DNA of 14,503 nucleotides from CAZJAD01 sp964543855 (GTDB taxonomy: Bacteria; Electryoneota; RPQS01; DYHQ01). Shown here in pieces: positions 7,038 through 14,503 of the stretch. The DNA lies in NCBI GenBank assembly GCA_964543855.1, contig CAZJAD010000054.1, positions 1 through 14,503 on the forward strand. Reading direction: 5' to 3'. The notes beneath the pieces are model-generated. The model saw only the letters and a program-made list of their open reading frames with translations. It had not been told where the DNA came from and searched no databases. How positions within the stretch are numbered: the stretch's first letter is position 1; the number at the start of each line of letters is the position of its first letter. A program made the position numbers and the translations under genes.

Positions 7038-7253
7038 TCCTGCATCTCCTTCAGATAGCGATTCGGGGTCGTTCGGATGTGTCGGGCAAGTCGATCTGTC
7101 CCTGCACTTAAATTACGAAAAGTGCGCATGAGAAGCAAGCCTTTGCACGATTCGAGAGTTTTACGTATATTATCAAGGAATCAGCTATTCTCTATGGCAA
7201 GACATGTGACGGAATACGATATGCTTTCATTCTGTTTCCACCGAGCGAACAAT
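7038..7253. promoter_or_regulatory. Divergent promoter region between two secreted-protein genes
   Basis: This 216-bp region separates the starts of the S8 protease (leftward) and the large surface protein (rightward). Rightward, TTGCAC at 7143-7148 and TATATT at 7166-7171 are spaced by 17 bp; the -10 matches 5 of 6 consensus bases. Leftward, TTGCTT (7138-7133) and TAATTT (7115-7110), also 17 bp apart, form a weaker candidate. The two -35 elements lie within 5 bp of each other, so one regulator could affect both genes. No clear operator palindrome was found. Confidence 0.45.
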
Positions 7254-10055
7254 ATGTCAGAGCGCGGAGCGAGTGGCAAACTGTCGATCATGTCTCACGA
7301 AGGCGGGAGATTGTGCGGTCTTCTTGTTGTTCTGACTGTCTTCTTTTGCACCTTCCCTCTCTGGGCGGCCAATAGTGACCGCGGACCCACTCGCCCCGGG
7401 CCTGAGCGGACAGCCGTTGCGAATCCGAATGTTCAGAATCGCGTGCACCGGGCGGGTGAGCTCTGGATGAATTTCACCAATTACGGCTATTTCGGCAATT
7501 ACTCCATTTGGGGCAGCTCCGGGATGGATGATCCGGAATATCCGGGTGTGTGGGCACCTCAGTGTGATTTCCCCGGCGGCTCGCACACGCAATATCTCTA
7601 TCAGGGCGCCTTGTGGATTGGAGCGCTCGTCGTCGAGGAGGGATACGAATATCCGCGCGTCTCCACGGGCACGGATGGCTGGCAGACTCCTTCCATCGTC
7701 GAATTCTGGCCTGCCGAAGGCGAAGCAGGGAGGATCATCGAGAGATCGACGCGACCTTCAGCCTTCAACCGACTCGGCGAGTATGTCACCGATTCCATGG
7801 CCGTATCAGATCAGGATTTCGTCATCACCTATATGGATACACTGACCGATCCCTTCTGGGTCGAGGATGATCACTATGTGGGCGACAGACATGCGCCGTT
7901 GGGACTCAAAGTGGTGCAGAAATCCTACTCATGGTCCAACAACTATGCCCGCGACTTCATCATCATCGACTACGAGATCGAAAACATCGCATCGAAATAT
8001 CTCAAGAATCTCTACATCGGTTTCTACATCGACGCCGATGTCGGCGCCGAATGGGAGCAGCCGCACTGGTACGAAGACGATATTTGCGGTTTTCAGCAGT
8101 ACTACTATTTCGAGCGTCCCGACGGCGAACCGGATAGCGTTGTGATCAATGTCGCATGGATCGCGGACAATGATGGGCGCCCCTATGAAGTCTACTCCGG
8201 CAGCAATTTCTCGTGCCCGCATGTGACCGGATCGCGTGTCGTCCGAGCGCCTAATCCGCGTTTGCGAACAAGTTTCAACTGGTGGATTTCGAACGGCGAT
8301 CCGGATTTGGACTTTGGCCCCTCGTGGAAAGACGACGGATCGGAGGGCGATTGGACGCGCGTCTACGGCACACCGATTGGCGATGTTCGCAAGTATTTCG
8401 TCTTGTCGAACCGGGAATTCGACTACGATCAGGTTTGGGTGGCCAGCCCGGACTTCATCGCGGCGAATCCGCAGGGTTTTGTCAATCCTATTACGCAGGA
8501 ATGGGAAGTCCACGAATGGCGCATTCCCGGGCAGGATGATGCCACACCGAGTGAGCTGACCAGTGACTTGGCCGATGGCTATGATACGCGCTATCTTCTC
8601 TCTTGGGGACCGTTGGGCATTTTTGACTACTATGACTTGGAGGGAAGACGCGTTTACCGACTGAATCCCGGTGAGAAGTTCAACATGACCGTCGCTTATG
8701 TGGGAGGGCGGTTATTCCACAACTATAACCACCCGCAGGTTCCGGGGCCGATTGACCCGGCCAAGTTCGATTTCGCCGGCCTGCGCTATGCGGCCGCCTG
8801 GGCGGCTCGGGTCTACGACAACCCTATGGTTGACACGGACGGAGATGGCTGGTACGGCGAAGATGTGGGCTCCGACGGACTGTACGCACGCAACATCGGC
8901 GACAGTGTGATTTACTTCGGTGTCTTTCAAGGCATCTACCCCGGACCGGATCCCGATGAGACGGAGCGAAATGCCCGCCTGGATCCCGGGGAGGATGCGC
9001 TTATTCCGTCCAACCTCATTATCGATCATCCCAAATACGGCACTCTCGATCTCGGCTGGATGACAGACAACGGGGTTCTGGATGAGGGCGACGGAATCCC
9101 CGACTTCACCGGGCCGCCTCCACCTCCCGTGCCGGCGCTCTTGTCTCCTCTCCTGGACTACCCGAACACTTACAACATCGGTGGTCTTGCTTACGAAATC
9201 GCCGGTCGTGATATCCTGCTGCGATGGTCGAAGAACTCCTCGGAAGATCCGGCGTACACCGATCCCTTCTCCAATATTCAGGATTTCGAGGGGTATCGAG
9301 TCTATATGGCCAACGAGAACAACGAGGCCGCTTACTCACTGTTAGCCGCCTTCGACCGTGAGGATTGGGCCTATTTTTCGGCGATGGACTGCCTCGCCAC
9401 GATTCCGGACGCACGCCGGGACGCTCCACCCGAGACGACTTTCGCGGCACAAACTTTCTATCGCAAGGCCGTCGGTCACAACACAGGATTCGGTCAAATC
9501 CAGTTAGACGGCTCGACTTACCAATATCGGATCCGTAACGCCGCGCCGCTCTATCCGCGATGGTACGCGGTGACGGCCTATGATTTCGGCGACCCGTATA
9601 CCGCAACACCGCCACAGGAAACGGCGAAGGCCGCCAACGCGGTGCTCATCGCACCGGCCGGAGACGAGACCGGCAAAGTGCGCGTCGTGCCCAATCCGTA
9701 TCGCGCGTATCTGGATTACACGACCAGTCACTCCGGAGGCCTGCGCTGGGAGAATCAGGACGACGGCACGACCGAGTTCTTTCCGCAGACCGACCGTCGG
9801 CTCGAATTCATCAACCTGCCCGACAAGTGCCTCATTCGTGTCTATACGGTTGCCGGGGATCTGGTCGCCATAATCCCCCACAACCTTCCTGGAGACAGCA
9901 ATATCGGATGGCGATCGCCTGCGAGTGAATCCTGGGATCTCAACTCCCGCAATACTCAGCAGATCGCGTCGGGGCTCTACCTCTTCAGTGTCGAAGACCA
10001 CACGGAGACCAACTTCGGTGACATCCAGGTCGGCAAGTTCGTCATCATCCGCTGA
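7254..10055 (+). CDS. Large secreted surface protein with T9SS-like C-terminal tail, function unknown
   Basis: About 933 residues from the chosen ATG. The frame is open further upstream, with ATGs at 7077, 7194 and 7221, and another ATG lies at 7290. I favour 7254 or 7290 because a signal peptide (hydrophobic core LCGLLVVLTVFFCTFPLWA, then ANS) directly follows and the rightward promoter lies at 7143-7171. The N-terminal ~600 residues are rich in Tyr, Trp, Asp and Gly, with blocks such as 'YLYQGALWIGALV' and 'FIIIDYEIENIASKYLKNL' seen in large extracellular proteins of FCB candidate phyla. An EF-hand-like DTDGDGW lies near 527-533 and a proline-rich linker near 620-629. A fibronectin-III-like part follows. 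The last ~125 residues form a sorting-type tail ('VVPNPYRAY', 'LPDKCLIRVYTVAGDLV', 'ASGLYLFSVE', 'GKFVIIR'). It is probably surface-exposed or released. No enzyme motif was recognised. Confidence 0.88.
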   Translation: MSERGASGKLSIMSHEGGRLCGLLVVLTVFFCTFPLWAANSDRGPTRPGPERTAVANPNVQNRVHRAGELWMNFTNYGYFGNYSIWGSSGMDDPEYPGVWAPQCDFPGGSHTQYLYQGALWIGALVVEEGYEYPRVSTGTDGWQTPSIVEFWPAEGEAGRIIERSTRPSAFNRLGEYVTDSMAVSDQDFVITYMDTLTDPFWVEDDHYVGDRHAPLGLKVVQKSYSWSNNYARDFIIIDYEIENIASKYLKNLYIGFYIDADVGAEWEQPHWYEDDICGFQQYYYFERPDGEPDSVVINVAWIADNDGRPYEVYSGSNFSCPHVTGSRVVRAPNPRLRTSFNWWISNGDPDLDFGPSWKDDGSEGDWTRVYGTPIGDVRKYFVLSNREFDYDQVWVASPDFIAANPQGFVNPITQEWEVHEWRIPGQDDATPSELTSDLADGYDTRYLLSWGPLGIFDYYDLEGRRVYRLNPGEKFNMTVAYVGGRLFHNYNHPQVPGPIDPAKFDFAGLRYAAAWAARVYDNPMVDTDGDGWYGEDVGSDGLYARNIGDSVIYFGVFQGIYPGPDPDETERNARLDPGEDALIPSNLIIDHPKYGTLDLGWMTDNGVLDEGDGIPDFTGPPPPPVPALLSPLLDYPNTYNIGGLAYEIAGRDILLRWSKNSSEDPAYTDPFSNIQDFEGYRVYMANENNEAAYSLLAAFDREDWAYFSAMDCLATIPDARRDAPPETTFAAQTFYRKAVGHNTGFGQIQLDGSTYQYRIRNAAPLYPRWYAVTAYDFGDPYTATPPQETAKAANAVLIAPAGDETGKVRVVPNPYRAYLDYTTSHSGGLRWENQDDGTTEFFPQTDRRLEFINLPDKCLIRVYTVAGDLVAIIPHNLPGDSNIGWRSPASESWDLNSRNTQQIASGLYLFSVEDHTETNFGDIQVGKFVIIR

Positions 10056-10074
10056 CGAATAGTCGCCCGTGCCC

Positions 10075-10098
10075 GACGCGTTCCTTCCGAGACGCGTC
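10075..10098 (+). terminator. Hairpin downstream of the surface-protein gene, possible terminator
   Basis: GACGCGT (10075-10081) and ACGCGTC (10092-10098) form a perfect 7-bp stem around a 10-nt loop, starting 20 nt after the stop codon at 10053-10055. There is no U-tract after the stem, so it is not a standard rho-independent terminator. It may instead protect the 3' end or stop transcription weakly. Confidence 0.35.
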
Positions 10099-10251
10099 AT
10101 CCTACCTCTCCCGGCTGCTATCTCACTGCAAAACCCATTTTCCACAGAAGGTTATCGTTTTCTCCTTACAGCAGTCGATGTGCGGGAAGGAGGCGACCGG
10201 TCTCTAAGCTCCTGTTCCGTCATCGCCGATGTCTTCTCCCTCAGAAACCTC

Positions 10252-10280
10252 TTGCAACTCTGTGGAATAAAGGATAAATT
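10252..10280 (+). promoter_or_regulatory. Candidate promoter for the C25 protease gene
   Basis: TTGCAA at 10252-10257, a 17-bp spacer and TAAATT at 10275-10280 match the same TTGCA-N17 layout seen before the genes at 366 and 7254. The predicted leader is about 55 nt before the ATG at 10343. The rest of the 287-bp gap (10056-10342) holds only the hairpin at 10075-10098 and no convincing gene. Confidence 0.35.
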
Positions 10281-10342
10281 GAATGTGTTCCCTTGGGGGG
10301 CGGGTCAATCAGCGACTATGGAAAGGGGAAAGGAATGAAGAG

Positions 10343-13300
10343 ATGAAGCTATTTTCAAAGTTTCTATGTTGTTGCGCAGCGATTCTCGTCTCTGTGCAGG
10401 TCAGTTGTGCTTTGGAGCATTTCCAGGCCACTCTGCGGTTCGACAAGTCCGATTTCGTCTTCAGGCAGAGTGAAGGGTATGATGTCCTCTATTTGAACGA
10501 CGCCGAGTTGTCCTCCGAAGTCGGGTCGCCACAGTTGCCCGCTTATGCCTGGAGGATTGCATTGCCGGCTGGCGCGGTGGTCATCGGTGTGGAGAATCTG
10601 CGAACGGATTTTGAGCCGTTCGCCGGGCGATATTCTCTTTTTCCCGCGCAACCGCCGCGCATTTTGTCGAAACCAGGTGATATCGCTTTTGTCCCGCCCA
10701 ACTTGGCGGTCTACGAGACGGAGGATTGGTATCCTGCCTCGATTATCGACATAAATCTCCTCACGACGGAGGATTATGGAGATGTCACACTTCTCACGCT
10801 CCGTGTCTCTCCGGTTCAGTATCGCCCGGTGTCACAGGAGCTGCGCTATATCGAGACCTTGCTCGTGCGCATTGATTATGAGACGCGTGGGCAGGTCAGG
10901 CAAGTCGCGCCGGCCGTCCATCGAATCGCCAAGGCTCTTGCCGGAGAAGCGTTTCTGCAGGCGCCACGCCAGGAGCGCTCGGGTGCCAAGGAGTATGTGA
11001 TTATCACCAGCAGCAGTCTCGCATCCGCGTTCCAGCCACTTGCGGACTGGAAGGGCAAGAAGGGTGTGCCGGATACGCTCGTGACCACAGAATGGATCTA
11101 CGCCAACTACGCCGGGCGTGACTCGCAAGAGAAGATTCGACATTTCCTGCAGGATGTCTACGAGGATTGGGGGATTCAATGGTTACTGCTTGGAGGGGAT
11201 GTCAACATCGTTCCCGACCGCATCGCTTGGGCGATGGATTGCGAAGCAGGCATGTATCCAAACGAGAATGATCTCAGTGCCGACCTCTATTACGCTGCGC
11301 TCGAGGGAGACTGGGATGCGAACGGCAACAGTGTTTTCGGAGAGGTGGACGATGAGGTGGACTTGGCCCCGGACATTGTTGTCGGGCGAGCCCCGGTCGA
11401 GAACTCGACCGAGGCGCAGGGTTTCGTCAACAAAGTGTTGACCTACGAGAAGACTCCGGCGGTCACTTATCAGACAAGCGCCCTCTTTTTTGCCGAGGTT
11501 CTTTGGTCAGACCCGTACACGAACTCGGGTGTTCTCAAAGATATGATTGATGGCGAGAGTGTGCCTCGGCAGTACGACCCTGTCACGAAGCTCTATGAGC
11601 ATAATGGGAACGAATCGCCGACTGCCGTCATCAACGCCATCAACCAGGGGCAGTGCTTTCTGAATCACGGCGGTCACGCCAACTACAGTGTGATGGGCGC
11701 AGGCACGGGTTACCTCTACAACAGCGACATGGACGCTCTGAATAGTCCGGGCAAGTATGGCATTCTGTTTTCCATCGGTTGCTGGGCAGCGGCAATCGAC
11801 TATGATGCCATCGCCGAACACTTCGTCACCAATGCGAATGGTGGCGGTATCGGCTTCGTGGGCAATTCCCGCTACGGCTGGGGCTCACCGGGAAATCCGG
11901 GTCTTGGTTACTCCGAAATCATGGATCGCCGCTTCTATTCGATGATTTTCAACGGCGGTCTTGTGCAGCCGGGCTTGGCTCTCGCCGCTACGAAAGCCTA
12001 TTACATTCCATATTCGCAAGTAGAGAATGTCTATCGCTGGCATCAGTATCAGTTGAACCTGCTCGGCGAGCCTGAGATGCCGATGTGGACAGACATTCCG
12101 GGGACGCTGATGGCGGATTATTCAGAAGAGATTCTCACGGGCGAACAGCCTTTCGTCGTGACGGTTACGACAACGGGTGACCCACTTCCGAATGCTCGCG
12201 TCTGTGTCATGATGGACGATGAGGTTTATGAAGTGGCCTGGACCAATGCCGCCGGGCAAGCGTCTTTCACCATTGCGCCCGCGACACCCGGAACGACGGA
12301 TGTCACAGTCACGGCGAACAACTTCCTGCCCTATGAAGGAGAGGTGACGGTGACCTCGACCGGCAGTTACCTGGCTGTAACCGGACGGGAGTTCGCCGAT
12401 GAGAATGGGAATGGCTGGCTTGAACCGGGGGAGGCAGTGATTCTTGCCCTAACACTGAAAAACCTGGGCACAACTGCATGCACCGGCGTCACGGTTGCAG
12501 TAACCGACAGCGATCCTTTCCTCGAGATTCAGGCGCAGAATACGACCTTCGGCGACCTCGATCCCGGCGAAGACACAACGGTAGTGGATTTCTTGACCTT
12601 CACCATCGACGAAGCCTGCTCCAATGGCGTCGGCGGGCATCTCAATTTGGAGATTGCTGACGATTTGCTCCACACATGGTCTGCGGTCGTCGGCGTGGTG
12701 GTCTCTACGCCGGTCCTCGCCTATGTTTCTTACAGCGCCGAGGACCCAAATCCCAACGGTTATCCGGAGCCGGGAGATGTCGTGGATTTGACGGTCGTCA
12801 TCCGCAACGATGGTCTCGCGGATGCTGACTGCGTGCAGGTCGTGCTCACATCCACCGATGCGTACCTCGACTTCATTGACAGCACGGCAGTGATTGAAGG
12901 ACTTTCGGCAGGCGAGATGGGAGAGGCAACTCTCCAGCTCGAAATCGACCCGCTCTGCCCGGTTCCTCGATTTGCTCTCGTCGATGTCCTGATGAGCCAG
13001 AGTGCGTATGCCTTTGCAGACAATTTCCATCTGGCCATAGGCGCCGTGGGGCTCTTCGACAATATGGAAACGGATGAAGCGTTGTGGACTCACAGCGGCA
13101 CCGGTGACCTGTGGCATCGCAGCCAGCGCAATTGCCATTCGGATTCTACAAGCTGGTATTGCGGAAACGAACAGTCGGGTCAATACCAGAACAACATGGA
13201 AGCAAGTCTCAGGAGTGTGTCGTTCCAGGTTGCTGAGAACTCAACCTTGAGCTTCTGGTCCCAGTGTGATTTTACGACCTACGGCGTCGACGGCATGTAT

Positions 13301-14503
13301 GTTGAGATCTCGGATGACGGTGGTTTCAGCTGGCAAACTCTCGAATACATTGGCAGTGGTGGTGCCCTGCCCGATTCCATCCTGAACATCGGGAATCGCT
13401 GGGTAAAGTACATGTATCCTCTTTCCGCCTATCCCGTCGGGCAGAGTCTACAGGTGCGTTTCCGCTTCACGAGTGACGGAAGTGATGTGGCGGGAGGAAT
13501 CTATCTGGACGATATCTTGGTGACAGCGCTGGATGATCCGGTCTTGAGCATGGACACAACACCGATCGCCATTTCACTCTCGCCGGACGATGTCGTTTCC
13601 GAGCCGGTAACGGTGGCTAACGCAGGTTATGGCTATCTCGACTTCGAACTGGCGGTCACAGGAGTTTCGGGACCTGCCACTGGATCCCCAGTTCTGGGTC
13701 AGGGAGGCCCGGACCTTTTCGGCCATACATGGTTAGATTCGGATGAACCGGACGGCCCGGTCTTTCAGTGGATTGACATTTCGACGATCGGCACAGAAGT
13801 CACTTTCGTTCACAATGATAGTGTCGTTGGTCCGTTCGGCTTGGGCTTTGAAGTCCTCTTCTACGACTTGTCCTTTTCTCAGTTCAATATTTCGGCCAAC
13901 GGTTGGATCAGCTTCACCAGTCGCTCCGCTGAGTGGCACAACCAGAATCTCCCGGGTGCGGCCCCCGAGAATCTCATCGCACCGTTCTGGGACGACCTGC
14001 GTCCGGAGCTTGCCGGAGCCCATACCTATTATTACACGAATGGAACGGACAGTCTTGTTGTCTCATTTGTGGATATTCCCCGATGGTCCACGGGAGGGCC
14101 TTACACCTTCCAGGTGATTCTCGAAAGGAGCGGGCTTATCACATTCAATTACCTGTCGATGGAAGACCCGGTCAACAGCGCCACGGTAGGCATTCAAAAC
14201 AGCACGCGAACCGACGGACTCGCGATTGCCTATGATGAGGCGTATGTGCACGACAACCTGGCTGTCCAGATCCACCGGCCGTGGCTGACGTTGACAAATC
14301 CCATGGGCACTCTGGCGCCGTTTGAGTCGGCAGAATCATCTCTGGAGGTGAGCGCGGTAGGTTTGGCGGATGGACTCTATTCGGCGGATCTCGAGGTCAC
14401 CTGCAATGACGCGACGACGCCGTCCGTGATTATTCCTGTGACGGTGATTGTAGGTGGAGCTGGGCCGGTCAGCGACTTGACAGTCATGCGCGACGGTGAC
14501 GAT
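10343..14503 (+). CDS. Gingipain-like C25 cysteine protease, multidomain, 3' end outside window
   Basis: The frame is open for 1387 codons to the right edge, so the C-terminus is missing. AGGA at 10331-10334 lies 8 nt before the ATG. Residues 1 to about 23 are a signal peptide. A propeptide-like region follows, with 'VGSPQLPAYAWRIALPAGA' as in other C25 proteases. The C25 catalytic domain spans about 210-580, with 'WLLLGGDVNIVP', catalytic His445 in NHGGHAN and Cys480 in FSIGCWA; the 35-residue gap fits the gingipain dyad. An Ig-like domain (about 590-670) comes next. Two tandem CARDB/APHP-like domains open with DENGNGWLEPGE (685-696) and DPNPNGYPEPGD (801-812). A MAM/immune-inhibitor-A-like jelly roll follows (about 904-1060), then further beta-sandwich domains (about 1066-1310 and 1314 onward). 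It is a Sec-exported extracellular protease; cleavage specificity cannot be read. A T9SS tail is expected beyond the edge but not seen. Confidence 0.93.
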   Translation, partial: MKLFSKFLCCCAAILVSVQVSCALEHFQATLRFDKSDFVFRQSEGYDVLYLNDAELSSEVGSPQLPAYAWRIALPAGAVVIGVENLRTDFEPFAGRYSLFPAQPPRILSKPGDIAFVPPNLAVYETEDWYPASIIDINLLTTEDYGDVTLLTLRVSPVQYRPVSQELRYIETLLVRIDYETRGQVRQVAPAVHRIAKALAGEAFLQAPRQERSGAKEYVIITSSSLASAFQPLADWKGKKGVPDTLVTTEWIYANYAGRDSQEKIRHFLQDVYEDWGIQWLLLGGDVNIVPDRIAWAMDCEAGMYPNENDLSADLYYAALEGDWDANGNSVFGEVDDEVDLAPDIVVGRAPVENSTEAQGFVNKVLTYEKTPAVTYQTSALFFAEVLWSDPYTNSGVLKDMIDGESVPRQYDPVTKLYEHNGNESPTAVINAINQGQCFLNHGGHANYSVMGAGTGYLYNSDMDALNSPGKYGILFSIGCWAAAIDYDAIAEHFVTNANGGGIGFVGNSRYGWGSPGNPGLGYSEIMDRRFYSMIFNGGLVQPGLALAATKAYYIPYSQVENVYRWHQYQLNLLGEPEMPMWTDIPGTLMADYSEEILTGEQPFVVTVTTTGDPLPNARVCVMMDDEVYEVAWTNAAGQASFTIAPATPGTTDVTVTANNFLPYEGEVTVTSTGSYLAVTGREFADENGNGWLEPGEAVILALTLKNLGTTACTGVTVAVTDSDPFLEIQAQNTTFGDLDPGEDTTVVDFLTFTIDEACSNGVGGHLNLEIADDLLHTWSAVVGVVVSTPVLAYVSYSAEDPNPNGYPEPGDVVDLTVVIRNDGLADADCVQVVLTSTDAYLDFIDSTAVIEGLSAGEMGEATLQLEIDPLCPVPRFALVDVLMSQSAYAFADNFHLAIGAVGLFDNMETDEALWTHSGTGDLWHRSQRNCHSDSTSWYCGNEQSGQYQNNMEASLRSVSFQVAENSTLSFWSQCDFTTYGVDGMYVEISDDGGFSWQTLEYIGSGGALPDSILNIGNRWVKYMYPLSAYPVGQSLQVRFRFTSDGSDVAGGIYLDDILVTALDDPVLSMDTTPIAISLSPDDVVSEPVTVANAGYGYLDFELAVTGVSGPATGSPVLGQGGPDLFGHTWLDSDEPDGPVFQWIDISTIGTEVTFVHNDSVVGPFGLGFEVLFYDLSFSQFNISANGWISFTSRSAEWHNQNLPGAAPENLIAPFWDDLRPELAGAHTYYYTNGTDSLVVSFVDIPRWSTGGPYTFQVILERSGLITFNYLSMEDPVNSATVGIQNSTRTDGLAIAYDEAYVHDNLAVQIHRPWLTLTNPMGTLAPFESAESSLEVSAVGLADGLYSADLEVTCNDATTPSVIIPVTVIVGGAGPVSDLTVMRDGDD

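Noticed and set aside
9504..10145. 213-codon minus-strand frame over the 3' end of the surface-protein gene
   Set aside because: The plus strand encodes the conserved sorting-type tail here; the minus frame has no domain or ribosome site.
10069..10338. 89-codon plus-strand frame in the gap before the C25 gene
   Set aside because: It starts at GTG without a Shine-Dalgarno match, runs through the hairpin and candidate promoter, and shows no recognisable feature.
10335..10346. ATG at 10335 just before the C25 start
   Set aside because: It gives only three codons before a TGA overlapping the real ATG at 10343; it is more likely part of the ribosome-site region than a leader peptide.
12464..12481. 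CTGGGCAC-like sequence resembling a sigma-54 -24 element
   Set aside because: It has an extra G, the -12 part fits only loosely, and it lies deep within the C25 coding region.
12449..13183. 244-codon minus-strand frame inside the C25 gene
   Set aside because: The plus-strand frame carries continuous recognisable extracellular domains; the minus frame is its shadow.

Overview
The window reads as a moderately GC-rich bacterial chromosome segment. It most likely comes from an uncultured member of the FCB (Fibrobacteres-Chlorobi-Bacteroidetes) superphylum or a neighbouring candidate phylum of the Zixibacteria/KSB1/Eisenbacteria kind. The main evidence is the exported proteins. A subtilisin-like protease ends in a typical type IX secretion (T9SS) type A tail. 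A ~930-residue surface protein ends in the related 'VPNPYR ... SGLYLFSVE ... GKFVIIR' tail. A gingipain-type C25 protease carries a long string of beta-sandwich domains. No tRNA, rRNA, CRISPR array, insertion sequence or attachment site was seen. Phylum assignment is inference.

Layout from left to right. (1) 1-227 (+): the C-terminal end of a Nudix hydrolase, cut by the window edge. (2) 366-2435 (+): an ABC-2/NatB-type permease fused to a CPBP intramembrane metalloprotease. It converges on (3) 2501-3511 (-), a sigma-54-type AAA+ activator with a Fis-type HTH, no receiver domain and an altered GAFTGA loop. A strong rho-independent terminator lies between them and is oriented for the minus-strand gene. 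(4) 3512-4075: a 564-bp gene-poor gap containing a near-consensus sigma-54 promoter aimed at gene 3, a small palindrome at enhancer distance, and a possible decayed reading frame. (5) 4076-5314 (-): an EntS/MFS_3-type efflux transporter, apparently the second gene of an operon led by (6) 5340-7037 (-), a secreted S8 serine protease. (7) 7038-7253: a divergent promoter region shared with (8) 7254-10055 (+), the large secreted surface protein. (9) 10056-10342: an intergenic region with a hairpin and a candidate promoter. (10) 10343 to the right edge (+): a C25 cysteine protease of at least 1387 residues that runs off the window.

How the parts may work together. The right two thirds is an envelope/secretion cluster: two exported proteases from unrelated clans (S8 and C25), a large secreted surface protein and an exporter. 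The two exported proteins whose C-termini are visible end in T9SS-type or T9SS-like tails. The left third is an envelope ABC/CPBP protein and a regulator that may control its own promoter. No T9SS machinery, rpoN or ABC ATPase gene is inside the window, so these links are inferences from domain content and gene order.
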